Shown here one piece after another: positions 23,766 to 37,041 of a stretch of DNA of 64,000 bases (the stretch's first letter is position 1; the number at the start of each line of letters is the position of its first letter). The stretch is from Panorpa germanica (Eukaryota; Arthropoda; Insecta; Mecoptera; Panorpidae): NCBI GenBank assembly GCA_963678705.1, contig OY783207.1, positions 930,001-994,000 of the forward strand, read 5' to 3'. Below the pieces are notes generated by a model. The model was not told the DNA's origin. It was given only the letters and a program-made list of their open reading frames with translations, and ran no database searches. The position numbers were made by a program, and so were the translations under genes.

Positions 23766-24837
23766 GGTAAACTTATAATTAGAAAATAATAATTTAGTGG
23801 TTGTTGTTCATTGACCTTTAATATTGCTTGCCACTTCGCTTTGGTAGAGTAATTAAAATTGCAACAAACCAAACTTGGTGTCATTACAAAAAATTTCAGG
23901 CGCGCGCCTTGTGCACCCACTGAATGTAAATTCCTTTTAAAATACTCTCCAATAAATAATTAATTTACTCGTTGATTTATTTCAATCATAGATATATAAT
24001 TATTATATTAATTACGATTGAGGGCCCACAAAGTGGTTCTTGCTTACGTATGCCATTATCAAATCACTCGATCTTGCAATTAACGTATTTCTAAGATGAT
24101 CCACACTTGCTTGCAGATCACTGCCTATTATAATTAATAACCTCTTAACACAATGTCCAGTATCTTCAGATGATTGTTAACGTAAACACATGATGTAAGT
24201 CTCCTGTAAACAAACCAGGGAATGGTCTACAAGTGTGACTGTCAGATTAGAATTAATTTTATTATATTTAATTGATTTTATGACAATGACTCAATATAGA
24301 AGTACTTGCGCTGTTCAGCGGCGTACAGTTCTCTGTAAAAACTTTGTGCAGAATCTATATGTATCTAGATACAGTTTAAAATACAGATACAATCCTCTAG
24401 ATACGTTGTAATGTATAATAATCCCCTGTAAAAGATAGGATAGTCGTTTAGATACTTTAGTTATATAGTATATTGTATTTGTATCTGAAAATACATGTAG
24501 ATATTGTATTTGAAAAAGTATTGATATCAATAACTTTTTGCAATTATTGTACTGCACCGCTCTGTCATGGCTCGGTTCGGATTCTGGCTCCAGCTCCAGC
24601 TCCGGTTCTTTCTAGGGATGCTGAGTGTGCATCACCAACCGGTTATACATCCCGATCTAAAAATATCTTCCATAATACGCTTAGAGTTCGATAATATGCC
24701 TACCTTCCTAAAAAAAAAAGAAGAAACTGCATCAACAGCAGTAATTGCCTCCATGAATATTACATCAAAATTCTCAGTAGGTTTTAAATTTCTTAAAGTT
24801 GCACATGAAATAATTTTAGTATCAATATATAATTTAT
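23766..24837. other. Intergenic, low-complexity tract only
   Basis: An AT-rich TAGATAC/GTATTT tract at about 24340-24530 resembles the subterminal sequence of hAT elements, but no ends can be defined. A CCAGCTCCAGCTCCGG run lies near 24588. No gene was recognised. Confidence 0.4.
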
Positions 24838-25345
24838 CAGGAAAGAATGGAAAAAATTGAGATGAGCAATTGCAATAAAAGATATAAAAGGATTTGGGAG
24901 AGAGAGATACCACAATACTAAAGAGAAAAAGACACAAAAAACATGAGAAGGATTGTCAGATTTAGATTGGGAAACGAGGAGAAAGGAAACAGATACTAGG
25001 CTTAGTTTTCATGTGAGAAAAAGGTAATAAGCGAATAGAATATTGGGCAGTTATTAAAGGGAGGCAGTGAAGGGAAGAGGTGGATGGCAAGGTTAAAGAA
25101 AAGGAACGAGGAAAGAGAAGGAATGGGAGAGTAGAAACGCAGGAGGAGCGAAGCAATAGCAGTAGCAGTTTTGTTTTTATTTTTATAAGGATAAATTTAT
25201 ATATTTTTTTTTCGTTTGGAGGGAGTGAGAATGTTTAGACTTAATAAGGATCAAAATTGAAATAAGCACAATGTCATGTAAATAAATGAGTTAAGGCACA
25301 AGAATGTAGTGCCAAATGGCAAAAACATAAAAATAGTATAATGTA
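24838..25345 (+). mobile_element. R1-clade-like LINE, subfamily 2, 5'-truncated
   Basis: It matches the ORF2 end (GGAAAGAATGGAAAAAATTG onward) with small deletions. It continues into the subfamily-2 UTR ending AAGAATGTAGTGCCAAATGG CAAAAACAT. No clear flanking duplication is seen, so the ends are approximate. Confidence 0.7.
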
Positions 25346-25367
25346 TCTAAGTCATTAGACTCGATTG

Positions 25368-25578
25368 CGTAAATCGGCTGCTTCATTGAGTTGTTTTGCA
25401 CTAACATAATTTATCATGAGAACAAACTTTTACTTTAATTTTTATCGATACAACCACTGTTATGAAAGAGACTACTGCATTCCGTTCCAGTCTGAGACGG
25501 CTGATTGCATTTACAAGGTTATCGTGTATAGATTCGGTCAATATTCGCTTAAATACGCTTTCAGTGTGCGACGGGCCC
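25368..25578. mobile_element. Decayed relative of the PIF/Harbinger MITE
   Basis: About 210 bp align with blocks of 19703-20381, including ATAATTTATCATGAGA-like, TTTAATTTTTATCGATACA and CCAGTCTGAGACGGCTG. It ends GGGCCC near 25578. Both ends are eroded. Confidence 0.6.
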
Positions 25579-26620
25579 TATCTTTATGATTAATCACACA
25601 AATGTGCTTTTTCAAAGAGGTTCCTTCAATTATCCCCCTTTTGGATCTTCTTTTCTCCTCGTTGCGTTCAATTGATTCACTTTTTCGAATGTTTGCAAGA
25701 CCCCGCAGTCAAATCTAGAAGTCATATGGAATTTTCTGGGTGAATAACTTCAACGTATTGGAGTTTCCTTGTAATGTGATTCAGATTATTTTATTGGCCA
25801 GTTATCAGACATAACTGGCTGCAGACCCCAGTAAAGGAGTCTGGCCATTCAAGGCAACTTGTTACTGCACATGCGCGTACAATGGTCATTGTCATGGAAC
25901 ACTCACAATCATTAGCAATAGATAGAAACAGAAAATATTTTTTTATCACCATACAGGGGTGGAATTACAAATAATTATAAAAAGTATCGGGTATTTAAAA
26001 CGATCTCATATTATTGCCATTGCCTTTTGAATACAATACATTTACTAGCTGTAGTCGCGTGTTACAGAGATATCTTTAGGGTTGCCAACGGTTCTTCTTT
26101 CGCGCCTTTTCATCTCCTTCTATATCCTCTTAGAGTAGATTCCTTCAGTATTTAACAGTTGGCAACCCTATACGCTGTAGTATACACACTGTGCAAACGA
26201 CATTATTCTAGCGGGACTCTAACCATTATACAGCAACGTTCGAATTGTTAATTCCACATTTGCATACAAGACTGAGTTCTACTCATCGAATTTATTATAT
26301 ATTTAGAAATGGTAAAGCTATTTTTAGGTCGAAAAAGAAATAAAACCATTTATACAGGTTTCAAAGATTAAATAGATAAGTTCTAAAACAACTTTAACAA
26401 AAAGAAAACGAACGAACTTGATATATAAAATGTATATATTGTATAGTATTCTCTATTTTATTCTCTACTACTTCACTATTCACTACGCTTCTACTCTATT
26501 TTCGGTTGAACTGTTCCACAATTATAAAAAGAATTATTGTGCAGAAAATTTTAAATGTGTTCTTCCGCCTTTGTAGAACCTCACTCATAAGTCCTACATT
26601 TAAATTGGGTTCGTTATCCA
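25579..26620. other. Intergenic containing one 90-bp MITE
   Basis: Apart from 26079-26168, nothing was recognised. The interval's last 14 bases lead into the LINE target duplication. Confidence 0.4.
26079..26168. mobile_element. 90-bp MITE with GGGTTGCCAAC ends
   Basis: Perfect 11-bp inverted ends GGGTTGCCAAC / GTTGGCAACCC are bordered by TA on both sides. This is consistent with a miniature Tc1/mariner-type element. No second copy was found in the window. Confidence 0.6.
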
Positions 26621-26634
26621 AGGTAAAAAATTGC

Positions 26635-27394
26635 GGAATGGAGGACGAAACACTGGAGTACATTAAGTTTGAGTGTAAGGAAAAAGTAGGGAGTGAGATG
26701 AATATTGGCCAGCTATTAAAGGGAGGCAGTGAAGGAAAGAAATGGATGGCGGAAATAGATAAAAGGAAAGAAAAAACAGAACAATAAATAAGCTCGTAGC
26801 TGGGTTGCATAAGGAACATGAAGATAGAGGAAGTACTAAAAGAAGCAGTGAAGGGAAGCAGGAGAAAGAAAGAAGTAGCGAGGAAACAGGTAAACTTCAG
26901 TCCAGAAAAATAGAGGATTTGCGGAAAGGAGATAAGGACAAGAGGTGGATGACGGAGATAGAGACAATAATAAAATAGTAAAGGAAGAGAGTCAAGAAGA
27001 AATAGTAAAGTAAGAGAGTCAAGAGGAAATAGTAAAGATAGAGCATGTAATAGACAGAAGTGGAGAAGTGAAAACGAAGAGAGAAGGGAAGAAGGATAGT
27101 GAAAAGATAATAGAGGGTTTGTCGAGAGGAGACAAGGAAGGCAAGAGGTGATAGATGAAGTTACAGGCAATAAGGAAGGAGAAGCAGGAAACGGTATGAA
27201 TAAAGGAGGAGTAGGGGATATGAAGAGAGAGGATCAAGAAAAGAAGAAACTGAAAGTTTTATTCGAAGTAGTAATAGTCTAGAAGAGTTTAAGTTTAGTT
27301 TTTAACTTTGAATTTATATGAAATGCATTAAGAAATTTAATAATGTAGATTGTAAAGCCGAAAGGCACACAATTAATATAATAAATAAATAAAT
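26635..27394 (+). mobile_element. R1-clade-like LINE, subfamily 1, 5'-truncated
   Basis: It starts within the ORF2 Cys/His tail (GGAATGGAGGACGAAACACT) and runs to the AAGCCGAAAGGCACAC tail. It is flanked by a perfect 14-bp duplication AGGTAAAAAATTGC (26621-26634, 27395-27408). Confidence 0.88.
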
Positions 27395-27408
27395 AGGTAA
27401 AAAATTGC

Positions 27409-28323
27409 TTGGCGCAAGCTAATTTCATTGCCATAATCATTTGCTTATCCCTTTGATGATATATCTTTCATTAATCACCTGAAATATCTTAAGTAACTTA
27501 AGCCAAGTGCCTTGCACCTAGTTAAATACAAGTGCAGTGCAAGTTACTTGTAATCTGCTCTTTGCAGACAGTTGTAGCTTCGACGTTCAACTGCTCCTGA
27601 TGATATCTATTCTCTCAGCAACCCACAGCGTCTGGCTGACAACGTTTTATATCATTTACAAAAATATCTATTTATTTTCATTGCACATACTATGTAGTGT
27701 TTACTAGATCAGTCCGGTTCTTCACTTGTTGTGAAATCGAAATTTAATTCATCAGACAGTATTTATCGCGCAAATTAAAACCTTTTTTATGGCAAAAGCG
27801 CAACATTGAATTTTAATATGAGATAGAAATTTAGAAAAATTCGTGACTTGGTTATGAGGACAACCGTCCGGGCATCCGTTTTTGGAAGATATTTTATTAT
27901 AGGTTATTAACTTACAAAGGTGTGAAGACCACTTGCAATATCTCAGTTTATAGATTGTAATTAAATTTAAGACACCATTAACTTAATCCTTTAATTAGAA
28001 ACACCATCACAGATGTTATCAACGTAACTCAAGGTTGGATAGTTCTCTAGCCCTCTATTTATGAGCGGATGCACGCACTTTGCAACAATTGTTACAATGA
28101 TAAAGCTCTTCTACTACGATTCGGCTACGAAGACGTTCAGAACAGACACTGGTTTATTAATGTGATTGTCGTATTAGTTTATAGTTACAATTATTGCTTG
28201 TAGAACAATGTGAGAAGGTGCATTTAGTGCAGCGTTCCATGTCTGCACGGTTGATATCTTTGATCTAAATCCGACATTGCAGAATATGCGCCTGGCGCCT
28301 CTCATTATAAATATATATGTATA
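27409..28323. other. Intergenic, nothing recognised
   Basis: No supportable gene, repeat or RNA. Confidence 0.5.
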
Positions 28324-28325
28324 TA

Positions 28326-29150
28326 CTATCTTTTACACCCGTCGCAAGCGACGTCTGTTTTTTGTGTGTGGCTTGAATTTCATGTCAAAATTTAATTCCA
28401 TTTTTAAATTGAAATAATAAATAAACTCGTCCTATATTATGCTATATTAATTTTACATATAATAACAATTAATTTTTCATACAAACTGATTAAGAAAATA
28501 TATTTTTTATATCAAAATAAAAAATATTTTCAATTTATGCGTTATTTGACCAACTTTTTTTCAAAACTTGGATTTTTTTTTCGATTAGTAAATAAGTTAC
28601 CAAGGTTAGCAGCCTATATACAAAATTTCAACTTTGTAGCACAATTTTTACACTCGGAAAATACTGCCCCCCGTGCCACCAAATAAAATTTTGAAATTTT
28701 GAATTTTCTTTTATTAATAATATACTTAATTATTCTAGAATCTAGAATACGAACTTTCTCCAAAGTTCCCTACAGGGCCCCCGAATTTCTTGAACCCCCC
28801 CTTTTTGCAATTTTTAAATTTCTAATTTTTAAAAAATGTCAGCATTGAATACCTTAATACACATGCAAAATTTCAACTTTCTATCTTTTACGAATTAAAA
28901 GTAATACAGCAAAAAAGAGCTCACTTTTTTTCCAGTTTTTCCAAAATTACGGGTTTCCAGGAAATTCAGGAAAAAATCCGGGGACGCCAAAAGTCTTAGA
29001 AATTTTTCTCTACGAAATAGGCAATTTTCAAAAACATTGACAGAGCCGTTTTCGCGCTACCATACAAAATTCACTACCAAACATATAAGATCAGAAGATC
29101 ATAAGATCATAAGAATATAAGATCATAAATATACACCTGGGACATTATAA
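28326..29150 (-). mobile_element. Helitron, copy 1 (3' end at the left)
   Basis: It aligns with 37632-38690 over about 800 bp. Read on the minus strand, it ends in the hairpin CGTCGCTTGCGACG followed by GGTGTAAAAGATAG, a CTAG-type end with one change. The right part holds a local expansion of AGATCATA units (about 29085-29130) missing from copy 2. The 5' TC end was not located. No Rep/helicase gene is present. Confidence 0.72.
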
Positions 29151-31510
29151 ATAAGATATATATCACTAATCCGGCCCTGATGTTGTCTTCAACAACTCCA
29201 GCATCAACATCTATTTATAGAACTAGAATCCCTTAAGTTAGTAACATTGTGTGTTCCATATGTGCATAACCTGAACGATCGCACTGGTGAACTGAAACTG
29301 GAATACTTGTAGATGGTCTGGAGCTGGAGCTGGAGCTGGAGTATTTAATAGTTCCAACAGATCGTCATATTAGTTCCACATGAATCTTGATGCAGGAATC
29401 CTGATGAAGACTGAGAACGAAGAACCAACTCGCCGTAACACTTATTACTGAACTATTATTTATCAAAGATTGTTTTACGTTGTTTAACTTTTATTAACAG
29501 TACTGCTATTACAGTTGCTAGTTTATTTATCGAATTAGGGTCTTCTAAAAATATTAATTAATAGAGCCCAATCGTGCATTTTTATGTTCCATCACGTAAA
29601 TGGGTTTAGCCTAAATATAAATTTGAATTTTCGGAGTGCTGGATGCTCCCATTCGATCGCCATCTTGAAAAGAAGATTGTAACTAGTTTATTTTGTGTTT
29701 ATCTTGATAACTAAAGCTTTCATAGATAATGTTTATTTTATTTACAACTTTCATAATAAAAAAGTTACGGTACTAAAATAGTAGTGTGTAAATTACGTCA
29801 CAAAATTAAAGCTTTAGATTGTTTTAAGCTAATTACAAGGTTTTATTTTAATCTATCATATATAAATTATAACGCAGTGTCCATGATTCTGTTTGCTAGC
29901 ATGCTATTATCTAAATCAAAAATGTATTTAGCAAAATGACGCCAGTTATTTAAGCTTCCTATTCGAAATTCTTCCTTTTCTTGTTTCTTGTTGAATTGTA
30001 AATTTTTAATCAAACTCTGAAAATTAAAGACTTTTATTTTAGTAATTTACGTACGCATTATAATAATTACACTGTTTAACTTTAATCATACTATCCTACC
30101 TGAAATCAAAGAAACGACATTTAAAGTTTATTATTTAAATTAACAATATGCACAGTGAGTTCTGTCAGTTATAAATATCAACTGTGTTTCCTGTTATTCC
30201 TCACAACATCATCTGTGGATTCCATGAGTATATGGCCACTGTTTTACCGACAGACAATTAAAGAAATTTAATTTCGTTACATATATATAGTTGCAAGTAC
30301 GCCACTGCTTTTTGAATAGCTTTATTAGCACTTGTGCTTCATAATAAATTTTATTATCCTGAGGAATGATGATTCCATTGAACTTCCCGTTATAAAATAA
30401 AATAAATAATAACACAGTATAGTAATAAACCATTAAAAACAATACTAAAAATATGAGGAGCAAATGAAAACTTCAAAATGGTGCTATAACAATAAAATTC
30501 ATGGTCCATTAGAAACAAATATCTTACTCTTACCACATCAGGTTCAAATCGAATGATTTATAACAGACACCTGTTTGCAAATGCAAATTTAGATAAGCGT
30601 TTAAATAGTTAACTTCATCGTTTCTTCATTAGAAAATGCTTGCCTGGTTATGTTGGTACTGTTAGGATGTTATTAAATTTAAGATAAATATGAAAATATA
30701 TTAATTAAAACAGTAAGCAACTCATTAATTGTCTCATTAATTAACCACCTAGTGATTAGATGTCTATTTAGCAAAATATTTAAATAAATATCTTTATAAG
30801 TATTTTAATAAATTATGTAAAATTGCTAATTTGCTAATTGGTTGATACCTATTGAGATCTTTTAAGCAATAATTTTTAATTTATGTTAGAATATGAATTG
30901 TTTATAATACTAGATTTTAAATATGTTAGTTATGTAGGTTATTTTCCAATCTTCGAGCCGAAGAGACTCTCTCGCCTTGCTACTTTATTGAACTATTTTT
31001 AATTATTGTTTATTATATTTGTCGCGTTTTCTTTTCATTGAGAATTTCCTTGCACTTTCGAACCAGTGTAAAAATTCTCTGCTCCAATGAAGAAAGAAAT
31101 AATGTCGATTAAATTTTGTCGAGATCTATAGCAGGATCATTTTTGGTACGTAAAATACGATTTGTCTTTTCAATTTTCGTTATAAATTATACAGGCTACA
31201 GATTTTACATGAAGGACTTTGTTAGGTTTGAACCAGTTGTAATTGTGACACCTATGTAAAAATGCTTTTATTCAACAAGAAGTGTAATATTAACGTTAAG
31301 TTTAAGTACGAGTATATTAAGATTTTCTTAAAAAACTGAGAATAGTAAAGTTATTTTAAAGTAAAAGAAATGATTTAATTTTTTTAAATTTTAGTATTTT
31401 AGGTATTCCACCTCTATATTAGAGTAAAAAAGACACAGTTGATAGTACTGCAAGTACAAAAAATATTACAATTAACAATAATTTCAATTTTCTATTATAT
31501 CAAAAAAAAT
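29151..31510. other. Intergenic, nothing recognised
   Basis: A (GGAGCT)n run of about four units lies at 29316-29341. The rest is AT-rich without a supportable feature. Confidence 0.45.
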
Positions 31511-32406
31511 AAGGTTCAAAAAATAAGGTGAGGCAAAAATTTCGCGGGATTTTTTTATTTTGTTATGTTGGTACACTCGTCTCGAAGATATGTTCACAGT
31601 TAGCTATATAGCACATTTAGTTTGTTTGTGAGAGGCATAAAAGTTAGAAGTGTTTTGAATGTTCGGCGATTTTCTCCTGTCGAAAAACATGTATCAATAA
31701 GTTTGCAATAAATTTTGTGTGAAAAATGGAATCAAGTGCTCCAAAACACTTGAAATGTTGAAAGTGGCATACGGTGAGTCTACTTTAAGCCAAAATGTTT
31801 ACAAGTGGTACAAGCTTTTCACAGAAGGTCGAGAAGATGTGAATGACGACGCTCGCCCTGCACACCCCAGCACATCAACAACCGATGAAAATGGTGAGGA
31901 AGTGAAGAAAATTGTTATGGAGAATCGTCGAATCACTATTAGAGAAATTGCTGAAGATGTCGGCATATCTCGTTGGCTCATGCCATGCAATTTTTTCGGA
32001 AATTTTGGGCATGAAGCGTGTGGCAGCGAAGTTTGTTAATGCACCTGCTCACTCGTCATTGCTTGTTTGTAATTTTTTGGCCAAAAACAACACCGTAATC
32101 ATGCCTCAACCACCGTATTCACCAGATTTGGCCCCCTGCGACTTTTTCCTGTTCCCAAGATTGAAGAGACCCATGAAAGGACGGCGTTTTGAGACAATTG
32201 AGGAGATACAAACCGAATCGCTGAGAGAGCTCAAGAGCATACCAAAAAGTGCATATCAGAACTGCTTCGAGAATTGGAAAAAACGCTGGCACAAGTGTAT
32301 TATATCTGAGGGGGACTACTTTGAAGGGGACAAAATAGAAATTGATGAATAAATAAATATTTTTTGAGAAAAATGAAAATTCTTCTTATTTTTTTAACAG
32401 ACCTCG
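31511..32406 (+). mobile_element. Mariner element, copy 2
   Basis: The right end is complete (AACAGACCTCG, then TA at 32407-32408). The left end lacks its outer bases (starts about GGTTCAAAAAATAAGG). The transposase keeps YGESTLSQ and GREDVNDDARP at the N-terminus, and LAPCDFFLFPRLKRPMKGRR through GDYFEGDKIEIDE at the C-terminus. It shares the same internal deletion junction (AAKFV next to NAPAHS) as copy 1, plus a frame change near VGISRWL. It is non-functional. Confidence 0.9.
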
Positions 32407-32408
32407 TA

Positions 32409-33329
32409 GATGACAGCACTTGTGTGCACAAATGGTTATGTTAAAAAGCGGTCGGAGTACTAAAGGTAGCGGCGCCCTCATGTCTTTTTATACAGCCTAA
32501 GGTCTCAGATGCCTGATCTATGTTGTATTGAAATACTTTAGAAAACTATTTGTGCACATCTCTGGTAGTAAGAGTATTTTACAGACAGACTGTTACACTG
32601 TGGATGATACGCCACTGCTTTTACTCCGTGGTATAATAATACTAATACTAGTAATTGCAGTATTTCTAAGTAACTTTGTTTTCATGTGAATTGAAATAGT
32701 TTTTCGTTTTGTATCACGCATCTTTTGTAGAAGACAGTTGCAATAAATACAAGAATTGTTCGAGGTCACTATAGTGCGCATGCTTCAGAGGTCAAGAGGT
32801 CACGCGCAGGCGCCAATAGGTCGCTCCAGCTTTACCTCACATGTGCAGTTTATATGATGCACCTAGAGTACACTCTATTACAAATATACAATATATATCT
32901 TAATATATTCCTAGCAAGATTTAAATGTGATGTATCAATATTATGTTATCATGCATTTTTTGTCAAGCATGACGAAATATTTTTAAAACTGTATCTTACA
33001 GATAATTATATAAAACTTTAACTGTTTTAAATTCAAATTTTGTGGTTTTAGAAGAATACAGTTAAGATTGTATGTTAGCGCCACCACCAGTAGCTACCGC
33101 TCCTCAGCTGTCCACCACACGTGGTCACTTGGGTTGCCGAGCTATCACTATAATCACTGGAGTATAAATATATATTCGACATTGATCGCTGTAAACCATC
33201 AATTATTAAAACATAATTTATCTCATTACTGCAGTCCCGTTGTTTTTCTCCATCGCATCATCGAAAACGTTACGTTCAGTATACGATATTCTAATACAGG
33301 TCTGATAAACATATGTAACACGTGCCAAT
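32409..33329. other. Intergenic, nothing recognised
   Basis: No supportable feature. An open frame beginning at 33068 crosses into the LINE and is composite, not a gene. Confidence 0.5.
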
Positions 33330-33345
33330 ATATAAAAGTCCACAT

Positions 33346-34291
33346 CCACAAAGGCGATCGAGGAGGCAGAGAGGAGAAGAGAAGGAGGCGCAAGTGTGGA
33401 AGAGGAGCTAAGGAGAAGGGATAAGGAGATTCAACAGCAGGAGAGAATGGGAAAAATCGAAAAAAGCAACTACAATAAAAGATATAAAAGGTTATGGGAA
33501 AATAATGTGCCTCAGTACCTTATAGAAAAAGACATAAAACACATAAGAAGAACAGCAAGGTTTAGATTGGGAAATGAGGAAAAAGGAAACAGATACTGGG
33601 AAAAGAGTGAGGAAAGAAAGTGTAGAGTGTGCGGAGCGGAGGACGAAACACTGGAGCACATTAAGTTTGAGTGTAAGGAAAAAGTGGCGAGCGAAAGGAA
33701 TATTGGCCAGCTATTAAAGGGAGGCAGTGAAGGAAAGAGGTGGATGGCGGAAATAGTAAGAAGGAAAGAAAAAACAGGAGAAGAAATAAGCTGATGGCTG
33801 TTAAACAGTTAAACTTTAGCCCAGAAAAATAGACTAGGGAATAGACCAGTACAGAAGGAAGACTAGGGAAAATGAAGGAAGAATGTCAAGAGAAGAAAAA
33901 GCAGAAAGTACGTTTGGAGATAAAAAGGTCTAGAATAATGTAAATTTAATTGTCTGCGAAGTGACCGTCGTCCATATACGAGTATAAAGGCCAGTTATCT
34001 GGTCCAGCTCGTTATCTAGTTTGCATGGGGAACATGAAGAGAGAGGGTCAAGAGAAGAAGAAGCAGAAAGCACTTTTTGGAAGTACTAAAAGTCTAGAAT
34101 AGTTTTTTTTTTTAGTTTTAATAAATAAATAAAGTTTAGTTTTAAGAAAATAATTAGTTTTAAATAAAATTAGTAAGTTTAGTTTTAAGGTTGAATTGTT
34201 AAGATAGGAATGAAATGTAACAAGAAATAGAATACGGTAGATTGTAAAGCCGAAAGGCACACACAATTAACAATAAATAAAAAAAAGAAAA
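33346..34291 (+). mobile_element. R1-clade-like LINE, longest copy; ORF2 C-terminus open
   Basis: A 946-bp, 5'-truncated copy is flanked by a perfect 16-bp duplication ATATAAAAGTCCACAT (33330-33345, 34292-34307). Bases 33396-33794 form an uninterrupted 132-codon frame, the ORF2 C-terminus. It includes RFRLGNEEKGNRYW and the zinc-finger-like CRVCGAEDETLEHIKFEC, the arrangement seen at the end of R1-clade ORF2. The 3' UTR differs in its middle from other copies but ends in the same AAGCCGAAAGGCACAC. The intact duplication suggests a fairly young insertion. Confidence 0.9.
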
Positions 34292-34307
34292 ATATAAAAG
34301 TCCACAT

Positions 34308-34966
34308 AAAACTGAACACAAAGTAAATTGGGAAGTGTTTCCAAAAAAGTTCGCCACATCTGTCTGGGTGAGCTCACTAGTTCTCGGATGATGTACTTTC
34401 GATTGTAGTAGTAATGAATCGGCATTTTTAAAACAAATATCTCTATCAATTTATACGCGAATAAATATATACGAGCCTGTTCTGCTGGCGCTAATTAACG
34501 CTGGCTGCGTACTTACATAATTGTCTTGTGTTTGTTTTCATTATATATGCTTATTTATTTATTCATATTCAATGAGTTGTAGAAAATTTGAAGGAAGACA
34601 AGTTCTATTACAACAAAAAAAAACATGAGCAAATTTACTTGGGATCAACAAGTGTAAATGTGTATTTTTAGATGGAGGATAGATAAGAAATAGCGGATGA
34701 GTCAAGCTAGCGAATAATATTTAATATTGTATGTATTTAATCCTCTGTGTATTCAAATTTAAATCATTGGATTATCTACAATCTATAACGCTCCACAAAA
34801 GTTACAATTTTCATACTAACAAGTTAAGAATTTATAAACTCGGGGAAATCCGTGATCGAACTATTTTGTGTAGGTTTTTTGTGTAGCTATTTCATCATAA
34901 AAAATAATAGAACATGACTTCAAAAGTAATTTCTTGGTTCCTATTTAGCTGCCGTCTTCAAAATAT
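34308..34966. other. Intergenic, nothing recognised
   Basis: AT-rich; no supportable feature. Confidence 0.5.
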
Positions 34967-34981
34967 ATATGTACTCATCAC

Positions 34982-35914
34982 GCAAGTGTGGAAGAGGAGC
35001 TAAGGAGAAGGGATAAGGAGATACAACAACAGGAAAGAATGGGAAAAATTGAAAAAAGCAACTACAACACAAGATATAAAAGGATTTGAGAAAGTAATAT
35101 ACCTCAGTACCTAATAGAAAAAGATATAAAACATATAAGAAGGACAGCAAGTTTAAGATTGGGAAATGAGGAAAAAGGAAACAGATACTGGGAAAGTAGT
35201 GAGGAAAGAATGTGTAGAGTGTGCGGAACGGAGGACGAAACACTGGAGCACATTAAGTTTCGATTGGAAGGAAAAAGTAGTGAGCGAAATGAATATTGGC
35301 CAGCTATTAAAGGGAGGCAGTGAAGGAAAGAGGTGGGTGGCGGAAATAGAAAAAAGGAAAGAAAAAACAGGACAATAAATAAGCTCGTAGCTGGGTTACA
35401 CAAGAAACATGAAGAGAGAGGAAGTACTAAAGGAGGCAGTGAAGGGAAGCAGGAGAAAGAAAGAAGTAGCGAGGAAACAGTTAAACTTCAGTCCAGAAAA
35501 ATAGAGGATTTGCGGAAAGGAGATAAGGACAAGAGGTGGATAACGGAGATAGAGACAATAATAAAATAGTAAAGGAAGAGAGTCAAGAAGAAATAGTAAA
35601 GTAAGAAAGTCAAGAGGAAATAGTAAAGATAGAGCGTTAATGCATGTAATAGACATAAGTGGAGAAGTGAAGACGAAGAGAGGAGGCAGGAAGGATAGTG
35701 AAAAGATAATGAATAAAGGAGGTGAATAAAGGAGGAGTAGGGGACAGGAAGAGAGAGGATCGAGAAAAGAAGAAACAGAAAGTACTATTCGAAGTAGTAA
35801 TAGTCTAGAATAGTTTAAGTTTAGTTTTAACTTTGAGTTTATATGAAATGCATTAGGAAATATAATAATGTAGATTGTAAAGCCGAAAGGCACACAATTA
35901 ATATAATAGATAAA
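34982..35914 (+). mobile_element. R1-clade-like LINE, subfamily 1, 5'-truncated
   Basis: A 933-bp copy is flanked by the perfect 15-bp duplication ATATGTACTCATCAC (34967-34981, 35915-35929). The ORF2 end is broken by a stop near TATAAAAGGATTTGA and a frame change near 35270. The UTR ends AAGCCGAAAGGCACAC. It lies only 674 bp downstream of the 33346-34291 insertion, in the same orientation. Confidence 0.9.
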
Positions 35915-35929
35915 ATATGTACTCATCAC

Positions 35930-36431
35930 TTTTGTTTTAATTTATCCTAAAAACTATGATCCCCACAAAATTTTGTGAAGAACCTTTTTGTCTCAAAAGA
36001 TTATCTTTGAATCTTTATCAAAACATTTGAACGTTATCAATTCTATTTTAGGAACAACTTTGAACTTAATAATTTTTCTTTAACTTTTGATTTTTGGTCT
36101 TTGTTTAGTAAAGGTAACTGGATTTCCTTTTTTATGTCAGAAAGGTACAAGCATTATACCATTCCTGAATCTTCATAACAGAAGCAAGTTTTTAAAGTAA
36201 TTTGCTCATTTCGTGTCTAGTTCTTGTTCTTCAGGGTAGGAAGGTAATGTTTTTGCTGAGGATTTAAGTCAAGATTAAACTAGAATCTTTTCGTATTTTA
36301 CATAAGTCATCGACAAAATAATGCTTGCGTCGTCTTAAGTAACTATTCACGATAGCGTAGAAATAAGAAAAACTAAAAGGAGAGCTATTCAAGAAAACGC
36401 TGGCCCTAGCAGTGTTAATAAATGGAGATCA
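35930..36431. other. Intergenic, nothing recognised
   Basis: No supportable feature. Confidence 0.5.
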
Positions 36432-37039
36432 TTGTTTAGTGGTCGATGTTTCAATTGTTGATTGAAATTGATGTTAATAAATGTGTATTGGCGTGTCTAT
36501 TTTATTAAATATCTAAATATTGACGGAGATATAGCAATTAAAAGTTTGAATTGCAGTTTTTGCGCTAGAAATGGTCGGCCATATTTGTATGACTTGAAAT
36601 GCATTTTAACATCAGTTATTTGTTAAGTAGGTCAGTGCTGTGGTAATTTTCTGTAGCTGTTGGTAGTCAAATAATCAAGTCAAATTAAAGAATAATAAGT
36701 TTTTATTTTATTTAACCCTGCTAAGGCAGACATAATATTGAAATTTGATTGTTTCTTGAAATAGCTGTAGATAATATTTGATATTTTGATATATAGCAGA
36801 GATTTATGATGTGTAAGGTTGGTAACCTTACACAAGGATTGTGATATCACATGCACTTGGAATGTGTACAACGTTGAATCCCTTTAATAATTAAAGGGAA
36901 AAAATGATTTTTTTAATTGTTAATATCTCCTAACATATAAGGAGTTATTAAAAAATAATTGGACATTTGTGCTTCTAGTAATCAACTTTATCAATATATA
37001 GTACACTTTTATAGAAATTAAGACATAGGACACAAGCCC
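36432..37039 (+). mobile_element. M-family element, copy M4 (left end missing)
   Basis: It matches M3 inverted from TTTAGTGGTCGAT to GGACACAAGCCC followed by AT. The outermost bases of the left end are replaced. Confidence 0.85.
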
Positions 37040-37041
37040 AT

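Noticed and set aside
24567-24860. 97-codon plus-strand frame with a hydrophobic start
   Set aside because: It runs into the LINE at 24838, shows no family motif and has no splice context.
33068-33424. 118-codon plus-strand gene
   Set aside because: It crosses the LINE insertion boundary at 33346, so the two halves have different origins.
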